This document shows, piece after piece, positions 1 through 8,253 of a DNA stretch of 64,000 bases. A model generated the notes under the pieces. That model saw nothing but the letters and a program-made list of their open reading frames with translations, was not told the origin of the DNA and did not search any database. The stretch is taken from assembly GCF_001594145.1 (NCBI RefSeq), contig NZ_LVCF01000025.1, positions 322,487 through 386,486 of the forward strand. Direction: 5' to 3'. Made by a program: the position numbers and the translations under genes. Position 1 is the stretch's first letter. The number at the start of each line of letters is the position of its first letter. The stretch is from Branchiibius sp. NY16-3462-2 (GTDB lineage: Bacteria; Actinomycetota; Actinomycetes; Actinomycetales; Dermatophilaceae).

Positions 1-33
1 GTTCCTTCAGGTGCGGCTCCTACCGTCACAGGC

Positions 34-915
34 GTGGATATCGCCCGGCGGTCGGTGCTGATCGGCTCCGTTGCAGCAGTCGCCAGCAGTGTGGCGGCGT
101 GCTCGTCGGCCACGCGCTCCGTGCCCCAACCGACGACCGCACCCTCGTCAACTCAGCCGTCGGCCACCCCAACAGCCAGCAACCTGCTCGAGCTGCGCAG
201 CCGCACGGAAACGGTGGCGAAGTTCGAGGGGCAGAAGCCCACGTACTGGGGGTTCTACGCACCCGGCGTCCTGACGAAGTTCCCCACCGACGGTGCGGGC
301 AAGGACGCGGTTGCGCTCACCTTCGACGCGTGCGGCGGCAAGGTCCTGCGCTACAACGCCGACCTGATCGCGGCGTTGCGCAAGCACGAGGCGAAGGCCA
401 CCCTGATGATCGCGATGCAGTGGGCGCAGCACAATCCGAAGATCTTCAAGGAACTGCTGAACGACCCGCTCTTCGAGATCGGGAACCACGGCACCCGGCA
501 CGTGCCGTTGTCGGTCACTGGCCGATCGGCGTACGGCGATCCGGGCACCCGCAACGTCGGGGAGGTCTGGGACGAGCTCGCCGGCAACTTCCATTACATG
601 GCTGACACGTGGGGCCATCGGCCGCGTTTCATGCGGGCGGGGACCGCCTACACCGACGACGTTGCCTCTCGCGCAGCGGATTTCGCCGGTCAGCAGCTGA
701 TCAGTTTCGAGACCAACGGCGACGCGGGGGCCACCTTTCCGGCCGACGTCGTCTACCAGCAGGTGAAGGCTGCGCCTGCCGGTGCCATCGTGATCGGGCA
801 CATGAACCGGCCCCAGTCAGGTACGGCGCCCGGTTACGACCGCGCGATCCCCGCCCTGAAGGCGCGCGGGCTGAAGTTCGTGCAGCTCAGCGAAGTGCTC
901 CCCGCCGCCACCTGA
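34..915 (+). CDS. polysaccharide deacetylase (NodB/CE4-type) lipoprotein
   Basis: Predicted exported carbohydrate esterase that removes acyl groups from a cell-surface polysaccharide. The N-terminus has a twin-arginine-like RRS, a hydrophobic stretch and a lipobox ending SVAAC, so Cys23 is probably lipidated. The NodB core starts at about residue 90. Motif 1 is LTFDACGG (Asp98), the form used by one actinobacterial subfamily in place of TFDDG, and motif 2 is NHGTRH (His152, His156), a metal-binding pair. The GTG start fits the signal peptide, but the frame is open to the left edge of the window, so a longer form cannot be excluded. A proline/threonine/serine-rich linker (about 30-50) follows the lipobox. 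It lies six bases from the convergent ArsR gene. The substrate is not determined by sequence. Confidence 0.85.
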   Translation: MDIARRSVLIGSVAAVASSVAACSSATRSVPQPTTAPSSTQPSATPTASNLLELRSRTETVAKFEGQKPTYWGFYAPGVLTKFPTDGAGKDAVALTFDACGGKVLRYNADLIAALRKHEAKATLMIAMQWAQHNPKIFKELLNDPLFEIGNHGTRHVPLSVTGRSAYGDPGTRNVGEVWDELAGNFHYMADTWGHRPRFMRAGTAYTDDVASRAADFAGQQLISFETNGDAGATFPADVVYQQVKAAPAGAIVIGHMNRPQSGTAPGYDRAIPALKARGLKFVQLSEVLPAAT

Positions 916-921
916 CAGCGC

Positions 922-1479
922 TCATCCCGCGCCCGGTTCGGACGTTGCTGCGAAGAACACCTGCACCGCCCGCGCACCCTCGACGCGGGGCTGCCCCTTA
1001 CGCCGGCGTTTCTCGTACGGCGCCAGCCACTCCTCGAGTCTGCCCGCCAACTCGTCCAGTTCCTCAGGCGTCAGCAACGCAGCGCTCTCGATGAGCCGCA
1101 CGTCGCCGCCCTTAACGGAACCACGATCGACCGCTGTCGCGAGCCGGTCGAGATGCTGTGCGGCGAACGCTCGCCGCTCCCGCGGCGCCGACTCGGTCTG
1201 GAACGAAATGCTGCGTGCTGCGAGGCGCCAGGGGTGCTCGCGCCCGTCGCCGGTGGGCTCGATGCGCTCGACGATGCCCCACTTCTCCAACGCCCGCAGG
1301 TGATAACTCATCGCTGATGGGGAGATGCCGACCTGCGCAGCAGCCTGGGTCGCAGTGAGCTGATCTTCGGTCCCGAGCACGTCCAGCAGCTGCCGGCGAA
1401 CGCCGTGAGCCAGCACCCGATACGCCTTCGGGTCGGTCAGCACCAGTTCGTCGGACCGTTCTCGCGCCTGCCTGGCCAT
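922..1479 (-). CDS. ArsR-type winged-helix transcriptional regulator
   Basis: 185-residue DNA-binding regulator. Residues about 15-90 form a winged helix: an LAHGVRRQLLDVL helix, then TQAAAQVGISPSAMSYHLRAL as the helix-turn-helix, then a basic wing. The C-terminal half has a helix-rich segment (LTPEELDELAGRLEEWL) like that of HTH_20 regulators which dimerise through their C-terminus. No ArsR metal-binding cysteine motif (ELCVCDL) is present, so it is not a classical metal sensor. It is transcribed divergently from an MFS transporter 59 bases away, with a dyad between them, which suggests it represses the transporter and perhaps itself. The inducer is unknown. Confidence 0.88.
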   Translation of the reverse strand: MARQARERSDELVLTDPKAYRVLAHGVRRQLLDVLGTEDQLTATQAAAQVGISPSAMSYHLRALEKWGIVERIEPTGDGREHPWRLAARSISFQTESAPRERRAFAAQHLDRLATAVDRGSVKGGDVRLIESAALLTPEELDELAGRLEEWLAPYEKRRRKGQPRVEGARAVQVFFAATSEPGAG

Positions 1480-1514
1480 GAAACAAGTCTTTCACACTCC
1501 CTTGCCGCCGATCA

Positions 1515-1558
1515 TTGCGAAGCACTACTTTCATATTTATGAAGCAGTTATTTCGCAA
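1515..1558. promoter_or_regulatory. nested palindrome over the MFS start codon, probable ArsR-family operator
   Basis: Two inverted repeats share the same axis, between bases 1536 and 1537. The inner is TTCATA-TT-TATGAA (1530-1543) and the outer is TTGCGAA (1515-1521) with TTCGCAA (1552-1558). The inner repeat contains the ATG of the MFS gene (1539). A further TGAAA-N6-TTTCA dyad overlaps the regulator's own start region near 1479-1495. The arrangement between divergent regulator and transporter genes is typical of local repression. Assignment to this regulator is inference. Confidence 0.55.
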
Positions 1559-2780
1559 TCGGGACGTGGCCGTCATGCTCATCGGGCGGACGACCAGCGT
1601 CCTGGGCGATGCCGTCCTCGATGTGGTCCTCCTGCTGCACGTCCACGACAGCGGGCAGGGCGAATTCGCGGTCGCCGCTCTGATGGCCTGCGAAGCGCTG
1701 CCCCTCGTGCTGTTGATGACGTGGGCGGGACGGATCGCCGACCGCTTCGATTCGCGGACCGTCCTGCTCGCGGTCACCTCAGCCCAGGCGGCGCTGTGCC
1801 TCGGGTTGCTCTGGGCGCCGCACCTCGCCGTACTCCTCCTGCTCGTGCTGCTCATCCAGTCCGCCCAGGCGATCGGGATGGCCACCTGGTCCGGACTCGG
1901 GCCGCGCCTGGTCGCGCCCGACGACCTGGGCCGGCTGATCTCCGCGGTCCAGGGCCTGGGGGTGGGCGCTCAACTGGCAGGTACGGCGATCGGTCCCGTC
2001 CTGCTCTCCCTCGCCGGGGTGCGGCTCACCGTAATCATCGACGCTGCGACCTTCTTATTGCTCGCGGTCGCAGTCCTGGCCATCCGCACCCGGCGACACA
2101 TCGGGGCCACGATGGAGGCGAGCCACGGCGTACGCCTCGACCTGTTGAGGCGGGATCCACGCATCTGGGTGTTCGTGCTCACCCTGCCCGTGGTGGTGCT
2201 CTTCCTGGTCGGCGGCAACGTGCTCGACGTGTTCCTGGTGCGCGACGAATTGCACGTCCCCGCAGAGTGGTTCGGCGTGTCGACGGTTGCGTGGGGTGTC
2301 GGGGCGATCAGTGGAGCAGTGGTTGCCGCCCGCCTGCCGGACGACCGTTCGCGATTCATCGCCCTCCCCGTGGCACTGGCCGCGATCGGCGTATTCGGCA
2401 CCGGCACCGGCCTCGCGCCGACGTTCGCGATCTACCTCGCCTGCGGGGTCGGGATAGGAGTCGCCAACGCCGTCCTCAACGCAGCGTTCGGGACCGTCCT
2501 CATGGCTGGCACGCCCGACGAGGACCGCGGCAAGGTGTCGGCCGCGATGAACGGCATCACCCAGACCGCTGCGCTCCTCGGGTTGCCGCTGGGACCCGTC
2601 CTGGGCAATCTGCTCGGTGTCCGCGAGGCACTGGTCGCGATGGGCGTGGTCACCGTGCTGCTCGCAGCAGTCCTCGCGGTTCGCCTGACCCGAGCCAGTG
2701 AGACAACCGGCGGGGTCAGATCGTCACATGCTCATCCGACGGCGGAGCCATCGCCTGGCGCCGCGCGATCACCGAATTGA
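1539..2780 (+). CDS. MFS transporter (MFS_3/enterobactin-exporter-like)
   Basis: 413-residue secondary transporter with about 12 hydrophobic helices. The loop between helices 2 and 3 reads GRIADRFDSR, the MFS signature. The second half begins near the DLLRRDPRIW loop. It resembles drug or siderophore exporters of the MFS_3 group, but the substrate cannot be told. ATG at 1539 is chosen over an in-frame TTG at 1515 because the protein then begins MKQLFRNRDV, usual for this family, and because the TTG sits in the operator dyad. The 3' end overlaps the convergent DUF475 gene by 65 bases. Regulation is probably by the divergent ArsR-type protein. Confidence 0.88.
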   Translation: MKQLFRNRDVAVMLIGRTTSVLGDAVLDVVLLLHVHDSGQGEFAVAALMACEALPLVLLMTWAGRIADRFDSRTVLLAVTSAQAALCLGLLWAPHLAVLLLLVLLIQSAQAIGMATWSGLGPRLVAPDDLGRLISAVQGLGVGAQLAGTAIGPVLLSLAGVRLTVIIDAATFLLLAVAVLAIRTRRHIGATMEASHGVRLDLLRRDPRIWVFVLTLPVVVLFLVGGNVLDVFLVRDELHVPAEWFGVSTVAWGVGAISGAVVAARLPDDRSRFIALPVALAAIGVFGTGTGLAPTFAIYLACGVGIGVANAVLNAAFGTVLMAGTPDEDRGKVSAAMNGITQTAALLGLPLGPVLGNLLGVREALVAMGVVTVLLAAVLAVRLTRASETTGGVRSSHAHPTAEPSPGAARSPN

Positions 2781-3813
2781 TGATCGCCGCGATGATGAAG
2801 GAGATCCCCACCGCTCCGATCACGAATTCGCCCAGGTGCCAATGGATCGACAGTAGCAGCATGATCGCGAGCGCCCCGATGGCCCAGTGCGCTCCGTGTT
2901 CGAGGTATTTGTACTCACCCAACGTGCCGTTGTCGACCAGGAAGACCGTCATGGACCGCACGTAGAGCGCGCCCACGCCGAGACCGAGCATGATGATCAG
3001 CGGATCGGGGGTCACCGCGAACGCACCGATGACACCGTCGAAGCTGAAGGTGGCGTCCAGCACCTCCAGGAACATGAACATCGAGAACGCCGCTTTGCCC
3101 GCGAGCAGCACGGTGTGCCCGGCGGAACGGTCAGCCGCCTCCAACTCCGCGGTTCGCGCCGCGTCACGTTCCTGCAGGACCGAGGACAGACCGCTGACCA
3201 GCAGATAGATCACGATCCCCAGCAGGCCCGAGAACAACACCGTCGCATCCTCGTCGGCAGGCACGAGGAACTGGGACACCAGCAGCAGGACGATTCCCGC
3301 CACCGCGACGGACAGCGTCGAGAGCCGGCCCAGCTTCTGCAGCGGTCGCTCGATCCAGGACAGCCAGGTGATCTCTCGCGACCCGTCGAAGAGGAAGTCC
3401 AGGAACAGCAGCAGCAGGAACATCCCGCCGAACGCCGCGATCGCAGGATGCGCGTCGTTCAGCAGATCGGCATAGCTGCCCTCCTGGTCGACCGAACCCT
3501 TCTGCAGCGCAAGGTCGATCGCCTCCAGCGGCGTCACACCCCCGGAGAGGCAGACGATCACGAACGGGAAGATCAACCGCATCCCGAAGACGGCAATCAG
3601 GATGCCGACGGTCAGGAACATCCGTCGCCAGAAGTGATTCAGCCGCACGAGGTACTTCGCGTTGACCGCGGCGTTGTCGAAGGAGAAGACGATCTCCACC
3701 AGGATCAACACCGCGGTCAGGTAGACCCCGGCCCACGAGTCGTAGAGGAAGGCGATGACCAGCACCGCGAGGGTGATGATCAGGTCAATGCGAAAGTGCT
3801 TGAGCGCCTTCAC
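2716..3813 (-). CDS. DUF475 integral membrane protein (TerC-like)
   Basis: 365-residue membrane protein with about nine hydrophobic helices. EIVFSFDNAAVNA near residue 40 and DATFSFDGVIGAF in the second half are two acidic intramembrane motifs characteristic of DUF475/TerC-type proteins, where the aspartates are thought to handle metal ions. The start overlaps the stop of the upstream TelA gene by four bases (ATGA), so the two are translationally coupled. TerC-type proteins and TelA proteins commonly occur together in tellurite/toxic-anion or metal-stress clusters, so a role in metal homeostasis or envelope stress is likely. The actual ion is unknown. Confidence 0.85.
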   Translation of the reverse strand: MKALKHFRIDLIITLAVLVIAFLYDSWAGVYLTAVLILVEIVFSFDNAAVNAKYLVRLNHFWRRMFLTVGILIAVFGMRLIFPFVIVCLSGGVTPLEAIDLALQKGSVDQEGSYADLLNDAHPAIAAFGGMFLLLLFLDFLFDGSREITWLSWIERPLQKLGRLSTLSVAVAGIVLLLVSQFLVPADEDATVLFSGLLGIVIYLLVSGLSSVLQERDAARTAELEAADRSAGHTVLLAGKAAFSMFMFLEVLDATFSFDGVIGAFAVTPDPLIIMLGLGVGALYVRSMTVFLVDNGTLGEYKYLEHGAHWAIGALAIMLLLSIHWHLGEFVIGAVGISFIIAAIINSVIARRQAMAPPSDEHVTI

Positions 3814-5234
3814 GAATCAATCTGCGGGGTGTTCCCCGCAGACGACGTCGGCAGGCTGTCCCCGCTCTGCCGCATCGAGCGCTCCATGTACGGCTTGGAC
3901 CGTTCGATCTGATTCTGCAGCGCGCCGATGGTCTGCTGCATGTTCTGCGCGGCCTGCACCCGGAAGGTGTCGATCTCGTCCATCGCCTGGAACACGTTGT
4001 CGAACGCCTTCTCCAGTCGATCGACCTCGATCGTGCTGCTGGCGGCCTGCTCCTGGATCTGCACGCCCTGGGTCTTCAGCTGCTCCGAGGTCGCCTCGAT
4101 CATCGAGGAGGTCGTGGCGTTCAGCGCGGAGATCTGGTCCAGCACCAGCTTCTGCTGACCCAACGCCTGCGAGGTGATGACCGCCGTACGCAATGCCGAC
4201 AGGGTCGTCGTCTGCGCCCGGTCCACACCGCGGATGAGCTCCAGGTTGTTCTTGCGCACCAGGTCCAGCGCGAGGTAGCCCTGCACCGACACCGCCATCT
4301 GGGTGGCGATGTCCTGGCGGCGCTGCCGCACGGCGAACAGCACGTCCGACTGCATGATCCGGGAGTCGTCGGTGCGACCGGCCGCGTCGAGCTCGGCGAC
4401 CTTGCGCTGCACTTCACCATCCAGCGCAGTGGCGAGCTGGTTGTACTCGCCGAGCTTCTGCATCGTGGTCCACATGTTGGTGCGCTCGACGTCGATCGAG
4501 GCGTTGTCCTTGCGCAACTCGTCCTGACCGGAGGCCAGCGACCGGGTGATGTCATCGAGCTGGGACTGGGCCGACTGGTACTTGGCGAAGTAGTGGTCCA
4601 CCTTGTTGCCGCCAGGCAGCCACTTCAGCAGCTTCTTCACCCCGGTCAGGTCGGCGCGGTGCGGGTCGAGATCGGTGACGGTGTTGCGCAGGTCGGTAAG
4701 GGTCTTGGCGACCTTGCCCTGTGGTGAATCCTTGTCCATCCGCACCGAGGGACGGTCCAGCATCCGGTTGGACACCGCAGACGAACGGCGAATGTCACTG
4801 TCGCCCATCAGGATGATCGAGTTCACCTTCTCGGTAAAGGCCGGTGACTGCATGTCGACGCTGGCGAGATCCTCGACGAACGCCTTGGCGCGCGCTTCGA
4901 TCTTGGCCTGCTCCTCACTCGAGACCGGAACGGCCTGCACCGCTTGGTGTTCCTCGACGACGGCCACGGCATCCGGCGGGTTCAGCACCAGGGCGGTGGA
5001 GTTGACCGGAGCGACCGCGGGAATGACCGGAGCCGGCGTGGGCTCGACCGTGGCCACCGGGGCGGCAGGCGCAGCAGCAGGTGCAGCAGCCGGGGCGGGC
5101 GCTGCGACCGGTGCCGACTCAGCAGCGGGAGCGGCCGGGGCGGACTCAGCGGCCGGTGCCGATGCGGCAGGTACGGCGCTCGCCGACTCCGCGGGCTCGT
5201 CAGGTGTGGGGGCGTCAAGATCGAGATTGGACAT
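3810..5234 (-). CDS. TelA/KlaA family toxic anion resistance protein
   Basis: 474-residue soluble protein of the TelA family, named for plasmid tellurite resistance. Residues about 1-90 are an Ala/Pro-rich low-complexity region (repeats of APAAAP type). The family core follows, with long helices: KAFVEDLASVD, then SPQGKVAKTLTDLRNTV, LLKWLPGGNKVDHYFAKYQ (a TelA hallmark) and a C-terminal coiled coil (about 350-450). An in-frame start at 5282 exists, but ATG 5234 has a strong AGGAGG site just upstream and gives the MSNLDLD N-terminus, so it is preferred. It is followed by the DUF475 gene with a four-base overlap. Family biochemistry is poorly defined; resistance to oxyanions or colicin-like stress is known only for relatives. 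Confidence 0.9.
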   Translation of the reverse strand: MSNLDLDAPTPDEPAESASAVPAASAPAAESAPAAPAAESAPVAAPAPAAAPAAAPAAPVATVEPTPAPVIPAVAPVNSTALVLNPPDAVAVVEEHQAVQAVPVSSEEQAKIEARAKAFVEDLASVDMQSPAFTEKVNSIILMGDSDIRRSSAVSNRMLDRPSVRMDKDSPQGKVAKTLTDLRNTVTDLDPHRADLTGVKKLLKWLPGGNKVDHYFAKYQSAQSQLDDITRSLASGQDELRKDNASIDVERTNMWTTMQKLGEYNQLATALDGEVQRKVAELDAAGRTDDSRIMQSDVLFAVRQRRQDIATQMAVSVQGYLALDLVRKNNLELIRGVDRAQTTTLSALRTAVITSQALGQQKLVLDQISALNATTSSMIEATSEQLKTQGVQIQEQAASSTIEVDRLEKAFDNVFQAMDEIDTFRVQAAQNMQQTIGALQNQIERSKPYMERSMRQSGDSLPTSSAGNTPQIDS

Positions 5235-5319
5235 CAGGTTCCTCCTAGCGCGCCCTCGTCGGCGCTGTTCGACTGGCACCACTCTAGAGAAGGCGTGGGT
5301 TGACTGTCTCGGCCAACGA

Positions 5320-6459
5320 TTACGCAGTGGCTGCGGGTTCCCCGGTGTCCTGGCCTTCTTCCTGGGCCACGAGTGAAGCCACCTCGGCCTGCGTCTCGTC
5401 GGTGACCGGGTACTTCGTCTTGTAGATCTCGGTCAGGGCCACGCAGGTCGCTCCGATCGGCACCCCGAGGAGTGCGCCGGCGACGCCGAACAGTTGGCCA
5501 CCGAGGACTGCCGCACCGAAGGAGACCGCCGGGTGCAGATCGACGGCTCTCGCCGAGATGTTCGGCTCGATCGTGAGGTTCTCGATCTGCTGGTAGATCA
5601 GCGCATACGCCAGCACCCACACACCGTTGATCCAATGCCCTGAGGTAAGACCGACGATGACCGGCAGGATGATCGAGATGTAGGTACCGACGTTCGGCAC
5701 GAACTGCGCGACCAGACCGGTCCACAGGGCCAGCGGCAACCAGTACGGAAGGTCGATCAGGTAGAACGCGATGGCACTACACGCGGAGTTGATCGCCGCG
5801 AGCACCACCCGCGCAGCCATGTAGCCACCGACCTTGATCTTCATGATGTCCCACGCGGCCAGGAACGGGACCTGGCGATGCGGCTTCATCCGGGTGGCGC
5901 ACCACATCCGCAACTGCGGCATCGAAGCCGAGATGTAGAAGGCGAAGAAAGCCAGCACGAACAGCCCGAGGAACCCCGACACGATCGATGCGATCAGTCC
6001 GAGTACGCCGCCCGCGACGTTCTGGGCGTATCCCGCCAGATCCGTGTTGGACAGATCCAGGTTCTTCAGCAACGTGTCGCTGGACATCGAGGAACCGGTG
6101 ATCTTGTTCCACCACGTGAGGACGTTGTCGGTGATCGAGGGGACGGCCTTGATCAGCGAAACCAACTGGTCGATGAACAGATTGCCGAAGACCAGGATGA
6201 AGGCGACGACACAGATGGCCGCGATCACCATGACGAGACCGGTCGCGACCCCGCGGCGCATCCGCTGGCTCAGTTTGGCGACCGCTGGCTCCATCGCGAG
6301 CGCCACAAACCAGGCAATGACCACGTTGATGATCAGCCCGGAGCCACGCCAGACGATCAGACCGACCAGCGTGCACAGCAGCGCGATGCCGACCACCAAC
6401 CAGGCCCGCCGCCAGAACGGCCGGTCCGATTCGTCCGACAACACTTTCAAATCGGCCAT
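5320..6459 (-). CDS. AI-2E family transporter
   Basis: 379-residue membrane protein of the AI-2E/PerM family, a broad group including AI-2 exporters and Na+/H+ antiporters. It has paired N-terminal helices, a periplasmic-type segment (SLIKAVPSITDNVLTWWNKI), and a C-terminal helix bundle with PNVGTYISIILPVIVGL and YQQIENLTIEPNISARAVDLHP, a motif highly conserved in this family. The short tail is acidic. It sits 16 bases downstream of the FAD/NAD oxidoreductase and 85 bases upstream of telA on the same strand, so it may be co-transcribed. The substrate is not predictable. Confidence 0.88.
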   Translation of the reverse strand: MADLKVLSDESDRPFWRRAWLVVGIALLCTLVGLIVWRGSGLIINVVIAWFVALAMEPAVAKLSQRMRRGVATGLVMVIAAICVVAFILVFGNLFIDQLVSLIKAVPSITDNVLTWWNKITGSSMSSDTLLKNLDLSNTDLAGYAQNVAGGVLGLIASIVSGFLGLFVLAFFAFYISASMPQLRMWCATRMKPHRQVPFLAAWDIMKIKVGGYMAARVVLAAINSACSAIAFYLIDLPYWLPLALWTGLVAQFVPNVGTYISIILPVIVGLTSGHWINGVWVLAYALIYQQIENLTIEPNISARAVDLHPAVSFGAAVLGGQLFGVAGALLGVPIGATCVALTEIYKTKYPVTDETQAEVASLVAQEEGQDTGEPAATA

Positions 6460-6475
6460 ACATGCAACCTAGAGG

Positions 6476-7909
6476 TCAACCCCGCACGGTTTCCAACAGT
6501 CTCAGCCACACTTCGCTGACCGTCGGGTAGGAGGGTACGGCGTGCCACAACCGCGCCAGCGGCACTTGCCCCACGATCGCAATGGTCGCGGCGTGCACCA
6601 GCTCGGCGACGTCCGGTCCGGCGAAGGTGGCCCCGACGATCACGTCACCGTCAATGATCAGTCGCGCCTGTCCGGTGTAACCGTCACCCTGCAGGGACGC
6701 GCCCGCCACATTCGCCAGGTCATAGTCGACGATCCGCGCATCCGGTGCCTGCGCCGAGGTGAGGCCGACAGCAGCAACCTGAGGTGTGGTGAAAACGACC
6801 TGCGGCACGATCCCGTCGTCGGCCAGATCCCGGAACTCGTCACCGTCGAGTGGCGCTCCGGTGGCACGGGCGGCGATCACCGCACCGGCGATCCGACCCT
6901 GGTACTTGCCCATGTGGGTCAGCAGTGCTTTGCCGTTGACGTCACCCACCGCGTAGAGCCACGGCTTGCCCGGGACGGTGAGGTGTTCGTCGACCCGTAG
7001 GTAGCCGTGGTCCGTGCTCACGCCGACTGCGTCGAGGGCCAGGTCCGCAGTGGCGGGTGCCCGCCCGGCAGCCACCAGGATCTCGTCCACCTCGACCTGC
7101 CGATCGGCGTACGTGATGGTCACGGGGCCGCCGTGCACGTGCCCGACGCCGGTCTGGCGGGCGTCGGGGCGGCTCACGGAATCGATCGAGGAGTTGAGGA
7201 CGACCTCAATTCCCTTGTCCCGCAGGCCTTTTAGCACCAACTCGGAAGCGAACGGTTCAACCCGCTCAAGGGGCCGGTTGCTGCGGCCGATCAGCGTGAC
7301 GTCCGCGCCCAGGGCCGCCAGCCAGGTCGCCGCCTCGCAGGCGACAACGCCGAGTCCGAGGATCGCGATCCGGCCCGGCACCTCGTGCAGGTTGGTCGCG
7401 TCGCGGGAGGTCCAGGGGTACGCCGCGCGCAGACCGGGCAGGTCCGGCACCACCGCGGTCGTGCCGGTGGCGATGATCACCGCGTGCCGGGCGCGCACGG
7501 TGTGCTGGTTGCCGTCGCTGTCGGTGATCGTGACGGAGCGTTCGCCGCTGAGTCGGGCGCTGCCGCGCAGAACGTGGATCCCGGCATCCTCAGCCCACTT
7601 CACCTGACCGGAATCGTTGAGATGAGAAGTGAAGTCATCGCGTCGCTCGAGCGTCCTGGCCAGGTCCGGGTGCACGTCGCCGATCAGCGGCAGGGCGTGG
7701 GCTGCGTCGGTCACCTCCACCGGTCGCAGCAGCGCTTTGCTGGGCATGCACGCCCAGTAAGAACACTCGCCGCCGACCAGTTCGCGTTCGATCAGCACGG
7801 CGGTCCGGTCGCTGCCCTGGATCGCGTACTGCGCGGCGTTCTCACCGGCGGGTCCACCGCCGATCACGACCACGTCGTAGTCCTCGTGCGGGGCCGGTTC
7901 AGCAGTCAT
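6476..7909 (-). CDS. FAD/NAD(P)-dependent pyridine nucleotide-disulfide oxidoreductase
   Basis: 477-residue flavoprotein with the dihydrolipoamide dehydrogenase/mercuric reductase layout. An N-terminal FAD-binding GGGPAGENAA lies at about residue 16. The redox-active disulfide motif is GGECSYWACMPSK (CxxxxC). A NAD(P) Rossmann motif GLGVVACEAA follows near residue 175, then AVGDVNGKALLTHMGKYQ and a dimerisation domain ending HAVPSYPTVSEVW, where His and Glu supply the catalytic pair. The active-site spacing matches the family, but the residues between the cysteines differ from lipoamide dehydrogenase (CLNVGC), so it is probably a different disulfide or quinone reductase. It heads the minus-strand row leading to the AI-2E gene. 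Confidence 0.88.
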   Translation of the reverse strand: MTAEPAPHEDYDVVVIGGGPAGENAAQYAIQGSDRTAVLIERELVGGECSYWACMPSKALLRPVEVTDAAHALPLIGDVHPDLARTLERRDDFTSHLNDSGQVKWAEDAGIHVLRGSARLSGERSVTITDSDGNQHTVRARHAVIIATGTTAVVPDLPGLRAAYPWTSRDATNLHEVPGRIAILGLGVVACEAATWLAALGADVTLIGRSNRPLERVEPFASELVLKGLRDKGIEVVLNSSIDSVSRPDARQTGVGHVHGGPVTITYADRQVEVDEILVAAGRAPATADLALDAVGVSTDHGYLRVDEHLTVPGKPWLYAVGDVNGKALLTHMGKYQGRIAGAVIAARATGAPLDGDEFRDLADDGIVPQVVFTTPQVAAVGLTSAQAPDARIVDYDLANVAGASLQGDGYTGQARLIIDGDVIVGATFAGPDVAELVHAATIAIVGQVPLARLWHAVPSYPTVSEVWLRLLETVRG

Positions 7910-7978
7910 ACGTCAACGCTAGGGCTCGCGGGCCGCCACCACCGACTTTGGGAGGCGTTGACCCTCAGCCGCCGGTTT

Positions 7979-7999
7979 TGTGGGACAGCCCGTCCCACA
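7979..7999. promoter_or_regulatory. perfect inverted repeat TGTGGGAC-N5-GTCCCACA
   Basis: Eight-base arms flank a five-base spacer in the 101-base gap between the small ORF and the oxidoreductase gene, about 70 bases upstream of the latter's start. On the minus strand the stem is followed by AAAA and not by T residues, so it is a poor Rho-independent terminator. It is more likely an operator or a weak stem-loop. The word GTGGGACA recurs in the dyad at 15394-15422. Confidence 0.4.
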
Positions 8000-8010
8000 C
8001 CCGTCGGCGG

Positions 8011-8172
8011 TCAGTAATGCCGGGGACGGTGCAGCAGGCGACTCAACAGACCCGGCGCGCGATCGGCGTACTCCGGGGCACCCAGGGCTCGTAGATCTGC
8101 GGTCATGCGTGCCCGGTCGCGGTCGGTGAAAGCGAGATGTTCGTTGTGGTTGTAGCTGTTTCGCGGTGTCAT
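8011..8172 (-). CDS. small hypothetical protein (53 aa)
   Basis: Short ORF divergent from a LysR gene. ATG 8172 has GGAG a few bases upstream, and the product is hydrophilic and charged (MTPRNSYNHNEH...) with an LTDRDRARMTADLRALG-like helix and a basic C-terminus ending RPRHY. A longer in-frame form starting at 8229 is possible but lacks a good ribosome site. No domain is recognised. Short proteins of this kind are often encoded opposite LysR regulators in actinobacteria; whether it is regulated by the LysR gene is a guess. Confidence 0.45.
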   Translation of the reverse strand: MTPRNSYNHNEHLAFTDRDRARMTADLRALGAPEYADRAPGLLSRLLHRPRHY

Positions 8173-8253
8173 GTCTCCAGCGTGGCGCCCCTGATTGATT
8201 AGCACCAGCGATTCTTTCTGCATCACCATTCAGTAGTGCTGTACGGTCGGAGG

